Source of the DNA: Cyanobium sp.
GTDB taxonomy: Bacteria; Cyanobacteriota; Cyanobacteriia; PCC-6307; Cyanobiaceae
NCBI GenBank assembly: GCA_007135755.1
Contig: SLIG01000060.1
Coordinates: 1-62,893 of the forward strand
Length of the DNA: 62,893 bases
Reading direction: 5' to 3'
Of this stretch, positions 17,098 to 24,823 are shown piece after piece (position 1 is the stretch's first letter; the number at the start of each line of letters is the position of its first letter). The position numbers and the translations under genes were made by a program. Under the pieces are notes generated by a model. It was not told the DNA's origin. It ran no database searches and saw nothing but the letters and a program-made list of their open reading frames with translations.

Positions 17098-17742
17098 ATG
17101 ACTGACACGCACGCGTACAGTTTGTTTCGGCTTCGGCGCCTGGCAGCCGTGCTGCTGGGTGCCCTGATGGGAGGCTTGCTGCTCAGCCTGCAGCCGGCGC
17201 CGGTCCTGGCCGCCGCCGGTGAAGCTCCGGTGGCTCCGGCGCAGCTGGCCAAGGCCGTGGATCAGATGGAGCAGCTCGACCGCATGCGCATCTCCCTGGC
17301 CTCCACCCTGGAGGGCAGCAGCGAGGAGCCCACCATGGACACCATGCGCAAGGTGTGCATGCCCGTGGGCAAGCGGGCCATGGCCATCGGGCAGGAGAAC
17401 GGCTGGACCGTGCGCCAGGTGGCTAGCAAGTACCGCAACCCCGACCATGCCCCCGCTGGCGCTCAGGAATCCGCGGTGATCGATCTGTTCGCCCGCCACT
17501 CAGAGATCACCGGCCTGTGGGAACCCGCCACGGCCGGCCAGGGAGCCGGCGTGAACTACTACCGCCGCATCGATGTGCAGGCCAGCTGCCTGGCCTGCCA
17601 CGGCAGCAAGGACAGCCGGCCGGCGTTCGTGACGGAGAAGTATCCCGCCGACAGGGCCTTCAACTTCAAGCCGGGCGACCTGCGCGGCATGTACGCCGTG
17701 TTCATCCCCGAGGTGCAGCAAGCGCTGCGGCAGGCGGTCTGA
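17098..17742 (+). CDS. Tll0287-like (DUF3365) c-type haem protein
   Basis: A 214-residue protein with a signal peptide (MTDTHAYSLFRLRR, hydrophobic core, VLAAA cleavage near residue 38). The mature domain fits the Tll0287-like / DUF3365 family and has one haem c site, CLACH, at residues 164-168. The family is a small PAS-like haem sensor or electron carrier on the lumenal or periplasmic side. Its position before a bd oxidase and sulfide genes is consistent with redox sensing, but that is inference. It is convergent with the broken hydrolase gene. Confidence 0.8.
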   Translation: MTDTHAYSLFRLRRLAAVLLGALMGGLLLSLQPAPVLAAAGEAPVAPAQLAKAVDQMEQLDRMRISLASTLEGSSEEPTMDTMRKVCMPVGKRAMAIGQENGWTVRQVASKYRNPDHAPAGAQESAVIDLFARHSEITGLWEPATAGQGAGVNYYRRIDVQASCLACHGSKDSRPAFVTEKYPADRAFNFKPGDLRGMYAVFIPEVQQALRQAV

Positions 17743-17768
17743 GCCTTGGAGCTGGCTATCACCGCTCG

Positions 17769-18344
17769 TCACCCGTAGGTGCGAAGCCCACCAGCTCTCC
17801 AGTCCTGCCCGCACCCGCTCTGCTGCAAACACGTGCAGGAAGTGGCTGCAGCCGCTGATGGTGGCGTCGGGCCGAGCACGCCGCAGGGCAGATTCCGGCA
17901 GGCGGCCGGGATCGGCTGCAAACGCCAGGATCGGGCAGCGCACCCTCGCCAGGGCCCCATCGATCGGCCACTGCACATAGCCGCCGAGGGTTGCGGCGGC
18001 CTCCACCACTGGCCCATGCGTTCAAGGTTGTCACTGCGGCGCTCCGGTGGCATCGGCACACTCGAATCCAGCAGCACCAGCCCCCTGGCCGCGATCACGG
18101 GATCGGCCGCCAGCAGGCAGGCCATCGCCCCTCCCATGGAATGGCCGATCAGCAGCGAGCCAGCGAAACCCCCATCGACAACCGCCTGGCCAGAGGCGGC
18201 CACATCGATCGATCCGGGGGCCGGCATCCAACTCGGTGTCAGCAACTGGGCAGGCAGGGCTGTCCGCAGGTGCTCCGCCTCGTCGCCATGCCCGCACCAG
18301 CCGAGCAGGAACACAGCCCTCGGCTCGCCCTGCATCGCGGTCAT
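17769..18344 (-). pseudogene. Alpha/beta hydrolase, frameshifted
   Basis: The first ~110 residues have the alpha/beta-hydrolase nucleophile elbow GHSMGGAM, then GLVLLDSSVPM. After NLERMGQ (near 18005) the family-like sequence continues in another frame: VVEAAATLGGYVQWP, CPILAFAADPGRLP with the acid-residue strand, and a SGCSHFLHVFA stretch holding the catalytic His. Restoring one base would join the halves into a normal BioH/MenH-sized protein. The downstream stop in the restored frame is unclear because that frame runs into the Tll0287 gene. Either a pseudogene or a sequencing error. Confidence 0.65.
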
Positions 18345-18370
18345 GGCTGAGGGTCGGTCCGGCGTAGCAG

Positions 18371-18859
18371 TCAGGCCAGATCGTGCAGTGCCTCGGTCTG
18401 CTCCGGGGTGAGGTCAATCCGCAGGGGTCCGTCGTTGCTGGTCAGCATGAGCTGCAGCGGCAGGGCTTCGCTGGGTCGCGGGCTGAGGGCGTCAACGTCG
18501 AACTGGGCGGATCCGGCGGGGATGGGGGTGCCGTCCGGCGGCACGATCTCCTCGCTGCGGTTGGGCAGGGACCAGCTCTGACCCCTGGCATCGCTCACCT
18601 GCAGAGCGTCGCTGTGATCGAGTTCGATGCCGCCCCCGAGGGAACTGAACCTCAGTCGCCAGCCCGCGGGATACTCCGGATAGGGCTGCTCGAACAGGGA
18701 GGTCTGGAAGCGGTGCCCGGCCTCATCCTGTAGCGACCAGGTCTCATCTGCAGCAGCGGGGGCCACCAGCATGAGCACGCTCAGAGCTATTGCCGCTAAA
18801 CCGCTGAGGGCATGGTGACAACGACGCCGTAATTGCTCGAAACAATTTCTCAGGGCCAT
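18371..18859 (-). CDS. DUF3122-like exported protein (paralogue 2)
   Basis: A 162-residue protein with a signal peptide ending near APAAADE (about residue 38). The mature part follows the same order as the protein at 16305-16856: WSLQDEAGHRFQTSLFE, ELDHSDALQVSDARGQSW, SLPNRSEE, AGSAQFDVDAL, and IDLTPEQTEALHDL at the end. It is divergent from cydA across a 160-bp region carrying two inverted repeats, so it may be co-regulated with the oxidase. Function unknown. Confidence 0.7.
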   Translation of the reverse strand: MALRNCFEQLRRRCHHALSGLAAIALSVLMLVAPAAADETWSLQDEAGHRFQTSLFEQPYPEYPAGWRLRFSSLGGGIELDHSDALQVSDARGQSWSLPNRSEEIVPPDGTPIPAGSAQFDVDALSPRPSEALPLQLMLTSNDGPLRIDLTPEQTEALHDLA

Positions 18860-18900
18860 GGTTTCAGCATTAGACTCAGACTATCTTAGCAGGATTTGCG

Positions 18901-18923
18901 TCAATTCGATTCGCACGAATTGA
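18901..18923. promoter_or_regulatory. Inverted repeat 1 upstream of cydA
   Basis: TCAATTCG (18901-18908) and CGAATTGA (18916-18923) form a perfect 8-bp inverted repeat with a 7-nt spacer between the divergent DUF3122 and cydA genes. It resembles a dimer operator. It does not match the textbook NtcA, FNR or Rex consensus. Confidence 0.5.
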
Positions 18924-18960
18924 TCCCAATGAGCCTGGTCATTTCCGGCGCTCTCGTCTG

Positions 18961-18978
18961 ATCAGATCACGATCTGAT
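18961..18978. promoter_or_regulatory. Inverted repeat 2 upstream of cydA
   Basis: ATCAGATC (18961-18968), AC, GATCTGAT (18971-18978): a perfect 8-bp dyad with a 2-nt centre, about 40 bp before the cydA start. The position suits a repressor site or 5' leader element. Confidence 0.5.
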
Positions 18979-19019
18979 GTGCACAATCCTGTTCTCACGA
19001 CCTCATCTTCGCGACCCTG

Positions 19020-20429
19020 ATGTTTGCCGGTCTTGACGTCGTGACACTGTCGCGACTGCAGTTCGCTCTGACGGCGATCTTTCACATGCTCTGGCCAGTG
19101 CTGTCCACAGGCATGGCCATCTTTCTGGTGGTGCTTGAAGCCCTATGGCTACGCACCCGAAATCCCCTGTATTATCACCAGTCCCGCTTCTGGGCCAAGC
19201 TCTACGTGCTGAACTTCGGCATCGGCGTGGCGTCCGGGCTGCCCATGGAATTCCAGTTCGGCACCAACTGGGCTCCCCTTTCCGAGTTTGCCGGCGACTT
19301 CTTCGGCTCGGTGCTGGGGTTCGAGGGAGCGATGGCGTTCATGCTCGAGGCTGGTTTCCTTGGCATCATGTTGTTCGGCTGGCACAAGGTGCCGCCCGCT
19401 ATTCACTTCCTGTCCACTGTGATGGTGGCCTTCGGAGCCAACCTCTCCGTGTTCTGGATTCTCAGTGCCAACTCCTGGCTGCAGAGTCCATCGGGAGGCA
19501 CATTCTCCGATGGCCACTTCCACGTTCAGAACTATTTCGCCGCCATCAACAATCCCTTCATGGTGAGGAGCGTGATTCACATGGCCCTGGCCACGGTGGA
19601 AACCTCCATGCTGGTGGTCGCCGCGATCAGTGCCTGGTCGCTGATGCGCCAGAAGGCACCGGAGTTCTTCCTGTTCTCCTTCCAGCTGGCGCTGGTGATC
19701 CTGCTGGCCGTGGCGCCGCTGCAGATCCTGGCCGGCCATGAAAGTGCCGTGCAGGTGGCCGAACTCCAGCCCACCAAGCTGGCGGCGATCGAGGCCCTCT
19801 GGGACGACCAGCCCGCCGGCACCTCTCCCGCCTGGGCGGTGCTGGCGGCACCGGATGAGGCCAGCGGCAGAAACCGCTGGAGCCTCTCCGTGCCGCGCGC
19901 TTTCAGCTGGATCCTGGAAACGCGGCCGCGGCTCAGCCAACCCCTGCGCGGGCTCAACAGCTGGCCTGCCGATCAGCGGCCCCCCATGGTGGGCCTGCTC
20001 TTCTACTCCTTCCGGCTGATGGTGGCGGTGGGCCTGGCGGCGGCGGCCCTGATGGCGATCAGCCTGCTGCTCTGGTGGCGCGGTGGCCTCAGCGCCGCCA
20101 GCTTCGCCCGCTGGCCCTGGTTCAGCTGGGCCTGGATCCTCTCGGCCCCGGCTGGTTACCTGGCCATCGAAGCGGGCTGGGTGGTGCGCTGTGTGGGCCG
20201 CCAGCCCTGGACGGTCTACGGCGAGCTGCGCACCACCGACGCCGCATCCGTGCTGCCCGCCGCAGAGGTGCTCACCAGCTTGAGCGTGTTCGCCGTGATC
20301 TACTCCGTGCTGCTGGTCTTGGCGCTGTATTTCGGAGCACGGATCATTGCCAGAGGGCCGGATCTCACCCTCGAACCGCCCAATGGCCTGGCTGCGGCCA
20401 GCCTTTCCGTTCCTGACGCGAGCAGCTGA
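19020..20429 (+). CDS. cydA: Cytochrome bd-type quinol oxidase subunit I
   Basis: A 469-residue polytopic membrane protein. Conserved features are LSRLQFALTAIFHMLWP with haem ligand His22, GVASGLPMEFQFGTNW, MLEAGFLGIMLFGW, and the C-terminal GRQPWTVYGELRT. The quinol-binding loop is of the short type, as in the cyanide-insensitive (CIO) subgroup. With CydB it oxidises quinol and reduces oxygen without pumping protons, in the cytoplasmic or thylakoid membrane. cydB starts 2 bp downstream. Two inverted repeats precede it. bd oxidases resist sulfide, which fits the sulfide genes downstream. Confidence 0.92.
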   Translation: MFAGLDVVTLSRLQFALTAIFHMLWPVLSTGMAIFLVVLEALWLRTRNPLYYHQSRFWAKLYVLNFGIGVASGLPMEFQFGTNWAPLSEFAGDFFGSVLGFEGAMAFMLEAGFLGIMLFGWHKVPPAIHFLSTVMVAFGANLSVFWILSANSWLQSPSGGTFSDGHFHVQNYFAAINNPFMVRSVIHMALATVETSMLVVAAISAWSLMRQKAPEFFLFSFQLALVILLAVAPLQILAGHESAVQVAELQPTKLAAIEALWDDQPAGTSPAWAVLAAPDEASGRNRWSLSVPRAFSWILETRPRLSQPLRGLNSWPADQRPPMVGLLFYSFRLMVAVGLAAAALMAISLLLWWRGGLSAASFARWPWFSWAWILSAPAGYLAIEAGWVVRCVGRQPWTVYGELRTTDAASVLPAAEVLTSLSVFAVIYSVLLVLALYFGARIIARGPDLTLEPPNGLAAASLSVPDASS

Positions 20430-20431
20430 GC

Positions 20432-21433
20432 ATGGAGTTCCTCGAATGGTTCATGCCCACTGTGTGGTTTGTGATTCTGGCCCTGTTTCTGTTGCTCTAT
20501 GTGATCCTTGATGGCTTCGATCTTGGGGTGGGCATTCTCTCGCTCACATCCCCGGGCGAGTCCCAGCGCACGATCCTGATGACCAGCCTCGGCAATGTCT
20601 GGGATGCCAATGAAACCTGGCTGGTGCTGATGGGTGGCGCCCTGTTCGGCGCCTTCCCGCTGGCCTACGGCACCATCCTCAAGGCACTGTATGGACCGAT
20701 CTACCTGATGATCCTGGGGCTGATCCTGCGGGCCGTTGCCTTTGAGTTCCGCGAGAACGCCACCACCAAGCGCCCCTGGAATCTGATGTTCGGCATCGGC
20801 AGTCTGCTGGCCGCTGCATCCCAGGGCATCTGCCTGGGCACGGTGCTCTCCGGCATCCCCACGGACGCCGCCGGTCACTTCACCGGTTCGGCCTGGATCT
20901 GGGTGAACCCCAGCAGCCTGCTGGTGGCCTTGACGCTGATTCAGGGCTATGTGCTGATCGGCTCCACCTATCTGATCCTGAAAACCAGTGGTGAACTCCA
21001 GCGGCTGCACGTGCGCACCGCTCGCCTGGCCGCAGCCACCACCCTGGTGGGTGCTCTGCTGATCACCGTCACGGCGCCTTTTGCTTCAGACACGCTACGG
21101 CAGCGCCTGTTTGATCCGGCATTCCTGCCGTTCTTTGTGGTGCTGCCACTGCTGGGCGTGGTTCTGATCGTTCAGCTGTATCGGAGCCTTGCCATGCGGC
21201 AGGAGGTCTGGCCCTTTGTCTATACCGTTTTTCTGTTCATCCTCAGCTTTCTTGGGCTTGGAGTGATGGTGTTTCCGGCAGTGATTCCACCATCCGTCAT
21301 GATCTTCCAGGCGTCATCCTCAGTCAGTTCGATGGTATTCATGCTCACGTTCATCGGGGTGCTGATTCCCATTATGCTCTTTTACAACATCTACAACTAC
21401 ATCGCCTTCCGCGGCAAGGTCAGTGCCGAATAG
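20432..21433 (+). CDS. cydB: Cytochrome bd-type quinol oxidase subunit II
   Basis: A 333-residue membrane protein with about 8 helices. The family start is FMPTVWFVILALFLLLYVILDGFDLGVG (split after FLL), followed by GNVWDANETWLVLMGGALFGAFP and a loop with FEFRENA. CydB stabilises the haem groups of CydA and completes the oxidase. It is coupled to cydA with a 2-bp gap. No separate CydX-like peptide follows. The next gene, an exported rhodanese, starts 128 bp downstream. Confidence 0.92.
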   Translation: MEFLEWFMPTVWFVILALFLLLYVILDGFDLGVGILSLTSPGESQRTILMTSLGNVWDANETWLVLMGGALFGAFPLAYGTILKALYGPIYLMILGLILRAVAFEFRENATTKRPWNLMFGIGSLLAAASQGICLGTVLSGIPTDAAGHFTGSAWIWVNPSSLLVALTLIQGYVLIGSTYLILKTSGELQRLHVRTARLAAATTLVGALLITVTAPFASDTLRQRLFDPAFLPFFVVLPLLGVVLIVQLYRSLAMRQEVWPFVYTVFLFILSFLGLGVMVFPAVIPPSVMIFQASSSVSSMVFMLTFIGVLIPIMLFYNIYNYIAFRGKVSAE

Positions 21434-21561
21434 GACCATTCTTGAGTCTTGCCGTCCGTTGATCACCCGGCTCCGGGCATGGCATGGTCGTGCTGATCTG
21501 TCAAGCAGCAGGACCATATCTCAGTGATCCTTCTAGCTGACTCTTCTCAGGACTTCTTTCC

Positions 21562-22056
21562 ATGATTCCCAACATGCCGCGTCTCCCTCAGCTCCTTTTG
21601 GGGCTCCTGCTCAGTGCCTGGCTCCTCGTTGGTTTGCCATCAGCCGCTGCTGAGGCCGCTGCCATTCCCCTGTCCTCAATGGAGGGGTCCCCCGCCGTTG
21701 CAGGCGCCATCGAGGAGTATCTCGCTTCCATGCCGCATGACTATCACGCGATCCGATCCATTCCTGCCTTGAAACGGATTCTTGAATCCCCTGACTCCTT
21801 GTTGATCGATGTGCGGACGGTTTCTGAATACAAGTCCGGGCATATCCCTGGCGCTGTGAACATTCCGCTCGATGTGCTGGGCACGCATGTGGCTGAAATT
21901 CCACCCGACCAGAAGGTTGTTCTGTATTGCTCCACTGGCTACCGCTCGGCGATGGGCGTGATGGCTCTGCAGTTGGAGGGCCGTCACCTGGCCATGGGAT
22001 TTCCACCCAGCATCGACGGTTGGAAAGCGGCTGGTGAGCCTGTGCTGGCGTCATGA
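21562..22056 (+). CDS. Exported rhodanese-like protein
   Basis: A 164-residue protein with a signal peptide (LLLGLLLSAWLLV, cleavage near SAAAE, residue ~31). A single rhodanese domain (~65-160) follows, with the LLIDVRTVSEYKSGHIPGA strand-turn and active-site Cys123 in LYCSTGYRS. It should carry sulfane sulfur as a persulfide in the periplasm or lumen. Just after cydAB and before sqr, it fits a role in sulfide or persulfide handling. Its substrate cannot be told from sequence. Confidence 0.85.
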   Translation: MIPNMPRLPQLLLGLLLSAWLLVGLPSAAAEAAAIPLSSMEGSPAVAGAIEEYLASMPHDYHAIRSIPALKRILESPDSLLIDVRTVSEYKSGHIPGAVNIPLDVLGTHVAEIPPDQKVVLYCSTGYRSAMGVMALQLEGRHLAMGFPPSIDGWKAAGEPVLAS

Positions 22057-22093
22057 GATCGCCCAGCGTGCTGCAGGGGTCATGCAGCTCTGT

Positions 22094-22630
22094 TCAGTTC
22101 CAGTCCAGCCCTGGCAGGCGTGGAATGATCGTCGGCGTGTGCTGCCGGTAGGCGGCGTAGTCGGGATGGAGTTCGCAGAGACGCCGCTCCTCCCGCCGTG
22201 CCTTGAAGGCCAGCACCGTGGCCAGGGTCACCAGCAGTCCCACGTGCAGCAGGCTGCCGAGCAGCAGGGCAACCCCCAGGGAGCAGAGCAGAAGCGACTG
22301 GTAGAGCGGATGCCGGCACCGTCCGTAGGCCCCCTCGGTGACCAGGGGCGCTCCGGCGATCGGCTCCGGCAGGGGGCTGAGGCTGTCGCCGAGGTTCAGC
22401 GCTCCCTGGGCCCCAACAGCCAGGCCAATCAGCACCACCAGGGCGCCACTGAGCCTGAGCGGCCACGGCCAATCCAGGCCAAAGGCGTCAAGCGATGGTT
22501 CGGGCGGCAGGGCGTGAGCGGCGATCAGACCCATCTGGGCCAGCACCCACCACTCCCCGTGGCGGTTATCGCGCAGGCCTGCCCAGGAGAAGCCCCAGCG
22601 CTGGAGCTGTTCGTTCAGGTGCTGCCGCAT
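22094..22630 (-). CDS. ICMT/PEMT-like membrane methyltransferase
   Basis: A 178-residue protein from MRQHLNEQLQ, with four to five hydrophobic segments. It has the family end: APLVTEGAYGRCRHPLYQSLLL, then KARREERRLCELHPDYAAYR. Such enzymes methylate prenylcysteines, phospholipids or small thiols using SAM; the methanethiol methyltransferase MddA belongs to a related membrane family. Its start lies inside the end of the upstream TPMT-like gene (16-bp overlap), so the two are translationally coupled. Confidence 0.75.
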   Translation of the reverse strand: MRQHLNEQLQRWGFSWAGLRDNRHGEWWVLAQMGLIAAHALPPEPSLDAFGLDWPWPLRLSGALVVLIGLAVGAQGALNLGDSLSPLPEPIAGAPLVTEGAYGRCRHPLYQSLLLCSLGVALLLGSLLHVGLLVTLATVLAFKARREERRLCELHPDYAAYRQHTPTIIPRLPGLDWN

Positions 22631-23313
22631 GGTTCGGTCTCCGGATGGTGTGGGGTGGTGTCGATGCCGGGCTGACGCCAGAGGCCCAGCCATTCGTCGC
22701 TGCGCTGCGTAACCGAGCCCGTGGCCGGCTCCCAGATCTCCGTCTGCAGCCCGGCCTGCCGCCACAGCGCACTGAGCTCCCCGGGATCGGTGCCCCAGGG
22801 CGGCCCGCCGGGCCGGGCGTGGCACCAGAACAGACCCAGCAGCCAGCCGCCCGGCTGAAGCAGGTGCGCCACTGTCGCGGCGTAGGCCCCGCGCCGCTGC
22901 GGGTCGATGGCGCAGAAGCAGGTGTGCTCCAGCACGCCGCCCAGGCTGCCTGGCCCCAGGCCGGCGGCCTCCAGGGCCCCGCGATCGAACAGGTCGGCCT
23001 GCAGCCAGCGCAGGCCGGCGCGGTCGGGGCCGTGCAGCCGCCGGGCCTCGTTGAGCGCCTCGCCGCTGAAATCCAGGCCCAGCACCGAAAAGCCCAGCCC
23101 GGCCAGCAGGGCGGCCTCGTGGCCGCGGCCGCAGCCGGGCACCAGCACCGGGCCCCCAGGTGCCGGAGCCCGGGGATCGTGGCGCAGAAAGGTGGCCAGG
23201 GGCGGGGCGGGCTGGCCCAGTTCCCAGCCATCGCCGCCCTCCCGGTAGCGCTGGTCCCAGCGCTGGGGATCGCCCGGCTGCGTCGCTGGATGGTTCAGCC
23301 GTTGGCCCTGCAC
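22615..23313 (-). CDS. TPMT-like SAM-dependent (thiol) methyltransferase
   Basis: A 232-residue soluble class I methyltransferase. The N-terminus WDQRYREGGDGWELGQP is that of the TPMT / thiol-halide methyltransferase group. Motif I is VLVPGCGRGHEAALLAGLGF (~56-75), motif II follows with LGLDFSGEAL, and HTCFCAIDPQRRGAYA is close to the EHTFFCAI region of HOL-type enzymes. Members methylate thiopurines, halides or bisulfide. It is divergent from the sqr operon and overlaps the membrane methyltransferase gene, so a sulfide- or thiol-methylating role is attractive but unproven. Confidence 0.8.
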   Translation of the reverse strand: MQGQRLNHPATQPGDPQRWDQRYREGGDGWELGQPAPPLATFLRHDPRAPAPGGPVLVPGCGRGHEAALLAGLGFSVLGLDFSGEALNEARRLHGPDRAGLRWLQADLFDRGALEAAGLGPGSLGGVLEHTCFCAIDPQRRGAYAATVAHLLQPGGWLLGLFWCHARPGGPPWGTDPGELSALWRQAGLQTEIWEPATGSVTQRSDEWLGLWRQPGIDTTPHHPETEPCGST

Positions 23314-23353
23314 AGCCGCTAGTGTTAAATCACGAAACTATTATAAACAGTTA

Positions 23354-23433
23354 CAAGACGGACGTTCATCAAGGCGGACTTTCGTCAAGACGGACTTTCG
23401 TCAAGACGGACGTTCATCAAGACCGACGACCCA
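23354..23433. repeat. 16-bp x4 tandem direct repeat before sqr
   Basis: Units at 23354-23369, 23370-23385, 23386-23401 and 23402-23417 follow the consensus CAAGRCGGACKTTCRT. A decayed fifth unit, CAAGACCGACGACCCA, fills 23418-23433. The units alternate GTTCAT / TTTCGT / TTTCGT / GTTCAT. The array starts just after an AT-rich patch (TATTATAAAC, 23339-23348) and ends 85 bp before the sqr ATG. It could be a stacked operator or 5' leader element for the sulfide genes. Confidence 0.85.
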
Positions 23434-23518
23434 TGACCCTGTCTGCTTCCCCAGCTTCTATCGTCCCTCCCGGCGTTGCCGTTCACCGCGCTATCTCCAG
23501 ATCCCCTGAGGTGAGGCC

Positions 23519-24823
23519 ATGACGGCCCCAGCCCATGTGCGGGTGCTGATCGCCGGCGGCGGCAGCGGTGGCATCACGGTGGCCAGCTGGCTGCGCAAGC
23601 TCAGGTCCCGGCTGGAGATCGCCATCGTCGAGCCGTCCCCCTTTCACGACTATCAGTCGGGCTGGGTGCTGGTGGCCGGCGGCTTCATTCCACCTGAGGA
23701 CACCCGTCGCGCCGAGCGGGATGTGCTGCCGCCGCGGGTCGAGCTGATCCAGAGCAAGGTGATGGGCTTTGATCCCCAGCACAACGCCGTGGAGCTGATC
23801 GGCGGCCATCGCCTCACCTACGACGTGCTGGTGGTGGCCCTGGGCATCGAGCTCAACTGGACCGCCGTGCAGGGCCTCGCCGAGAGCCTGGGCCGTCACC
23901 AGGTGACCAGCATCTACGGCCGCCGCACTGCCAGCTACACCCACCACTGCTTTGAGGAGTTCCGCGGCGGCACGGCGGTGTTCACCCAGCCGGCCACGGC
24001 GATCAAGTGCGGCGGGGCGCCCCAGAAGATCATGCACCTGGCCCACCAGCGGTTCGAGCAGCGCAGCGGGGTGGGTGTGAACACCCGCACCCTGTTCTGC
24101 ACCGCCCAGGCCAGCCTGTTTCCGGTGCGGGCCTACAGCGACAAAATGGTGGAGATCGCCGCCCGCCATCACAGCGAGGTGCGCTATCACCACGACCTGG
24201 TGGCCGTTGACGGGCCGGCGGGCCTGGCCACGTTTCGCGTGCTGGAGTCCGGGCACAGCGAGCGGCTGGAAACCATTCACTTCGAACTCCTGCACGTGGT
24301 GCCGCCCATGTCGGCGCCGCCGGTGGTGGCGGCCAGCCCCCTGGCGATCCAGCCGGCCGAGGGGGAGCCGGCGGGCGCCAGCGGTGGCTGGGTGGAGGTG
24401 GACCCGCACACCGCCCGCCACGTGCGCTTTGACAACGTGTTCGCCATCGGCGATGTGGGCTCCTTCCCCACCGCCAAGACCGCAGCGGCGGTGCGCAAGC
24501 AGGCGCCGGTGGTGGCGGCCATTGTGCTGGCGGTGCTGGAGGGCCGGCCCCTCGATCCCGGCTACGACGGCTACAGCGCCTGCCCCCTGATCACCAGCGA
24601 TCACGCCGTGATGATGGTGGAGTTCGACTACAGCAAGCAGCCGGTGAGCAGCTTTCTGGTGAATCCGGTGAAGGAGCGCTGGTTCGCCTGGCTCCTGGAG
24701 CGCTTCGGGTTCCCCTGGATCTACTGGAACCGCATGCTTAAGGCCCAGCCCCACGAGGCGGGCTATCTCAAGCCGTTCGAGGGGCTGGCCCGGCGTCTCG
24801 GCCTGATGCGGTGGCAGGCCTGA
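23519..24823 (+). CDS. sqr: Sulfide:quinone oxidoreductase (FAD-dependent)
   Basis: A 434-residue disulfide-oxidoreductase-fold flavoprotein. The N-terminal FAD motif is VLIAGGGSGGI, with EPSPFHDYQSGWVLVAGG typical of bacterial/mitochondrial-like type II SQR. IKCGGAPQK carries one redox Cys. The second FAD site is NVFAIGDVGSFPTAKTAAAVRKQ. SACPLITSD and a C-terminal amphipathic membrane-binding part (WLLERFGFPWIYW) follow. It oxidises sulfide to sulfane sulfur and reduces quinone. A possible 29-codon leader frame (23433-23522) overlaps its ATG by 4 bp, and its end overlaps the rhodanese lipoprotein by 13 bp. Confidence 0.9.
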   Translation: MTAPAHVRVLIAGGGSGGITVASWLRKLRSRLEIAIVEPSPFHDYQSGWVLVAGGFIPPEDTRRAERDVLPPRVELIQSKVMGFDPQHNAVELIGGHRLTYDVLVVALGIELNWTAVQGLAESLGRHQVTSIYGRRTASYTHHCFEEFRGGTAVFTQPATAIKCGGAPQKIMHLAHQRFEQRSGVGVNTRTLFCTAQASLFPVRAYSDKMVEIAARHHSEVRYHHDLVAVDGPAGLATFRVLESGHSERLETIHFELLHVVPPMSAPPVVAASPLAIQPAEGEPAGASGGWVEVDPHTARHVRFDNVFAIGDVGSFPTAKTAAAVRKQAPVVAAIVLAVLEGRPLDPGYDGYSACPLITSDHAVMMVEFDYSKQPVSSFLVNPVKERWFAWLLERFGFPWIYWNRMLKAQPHEAGYLKPFEGLARRLGLMRWQA

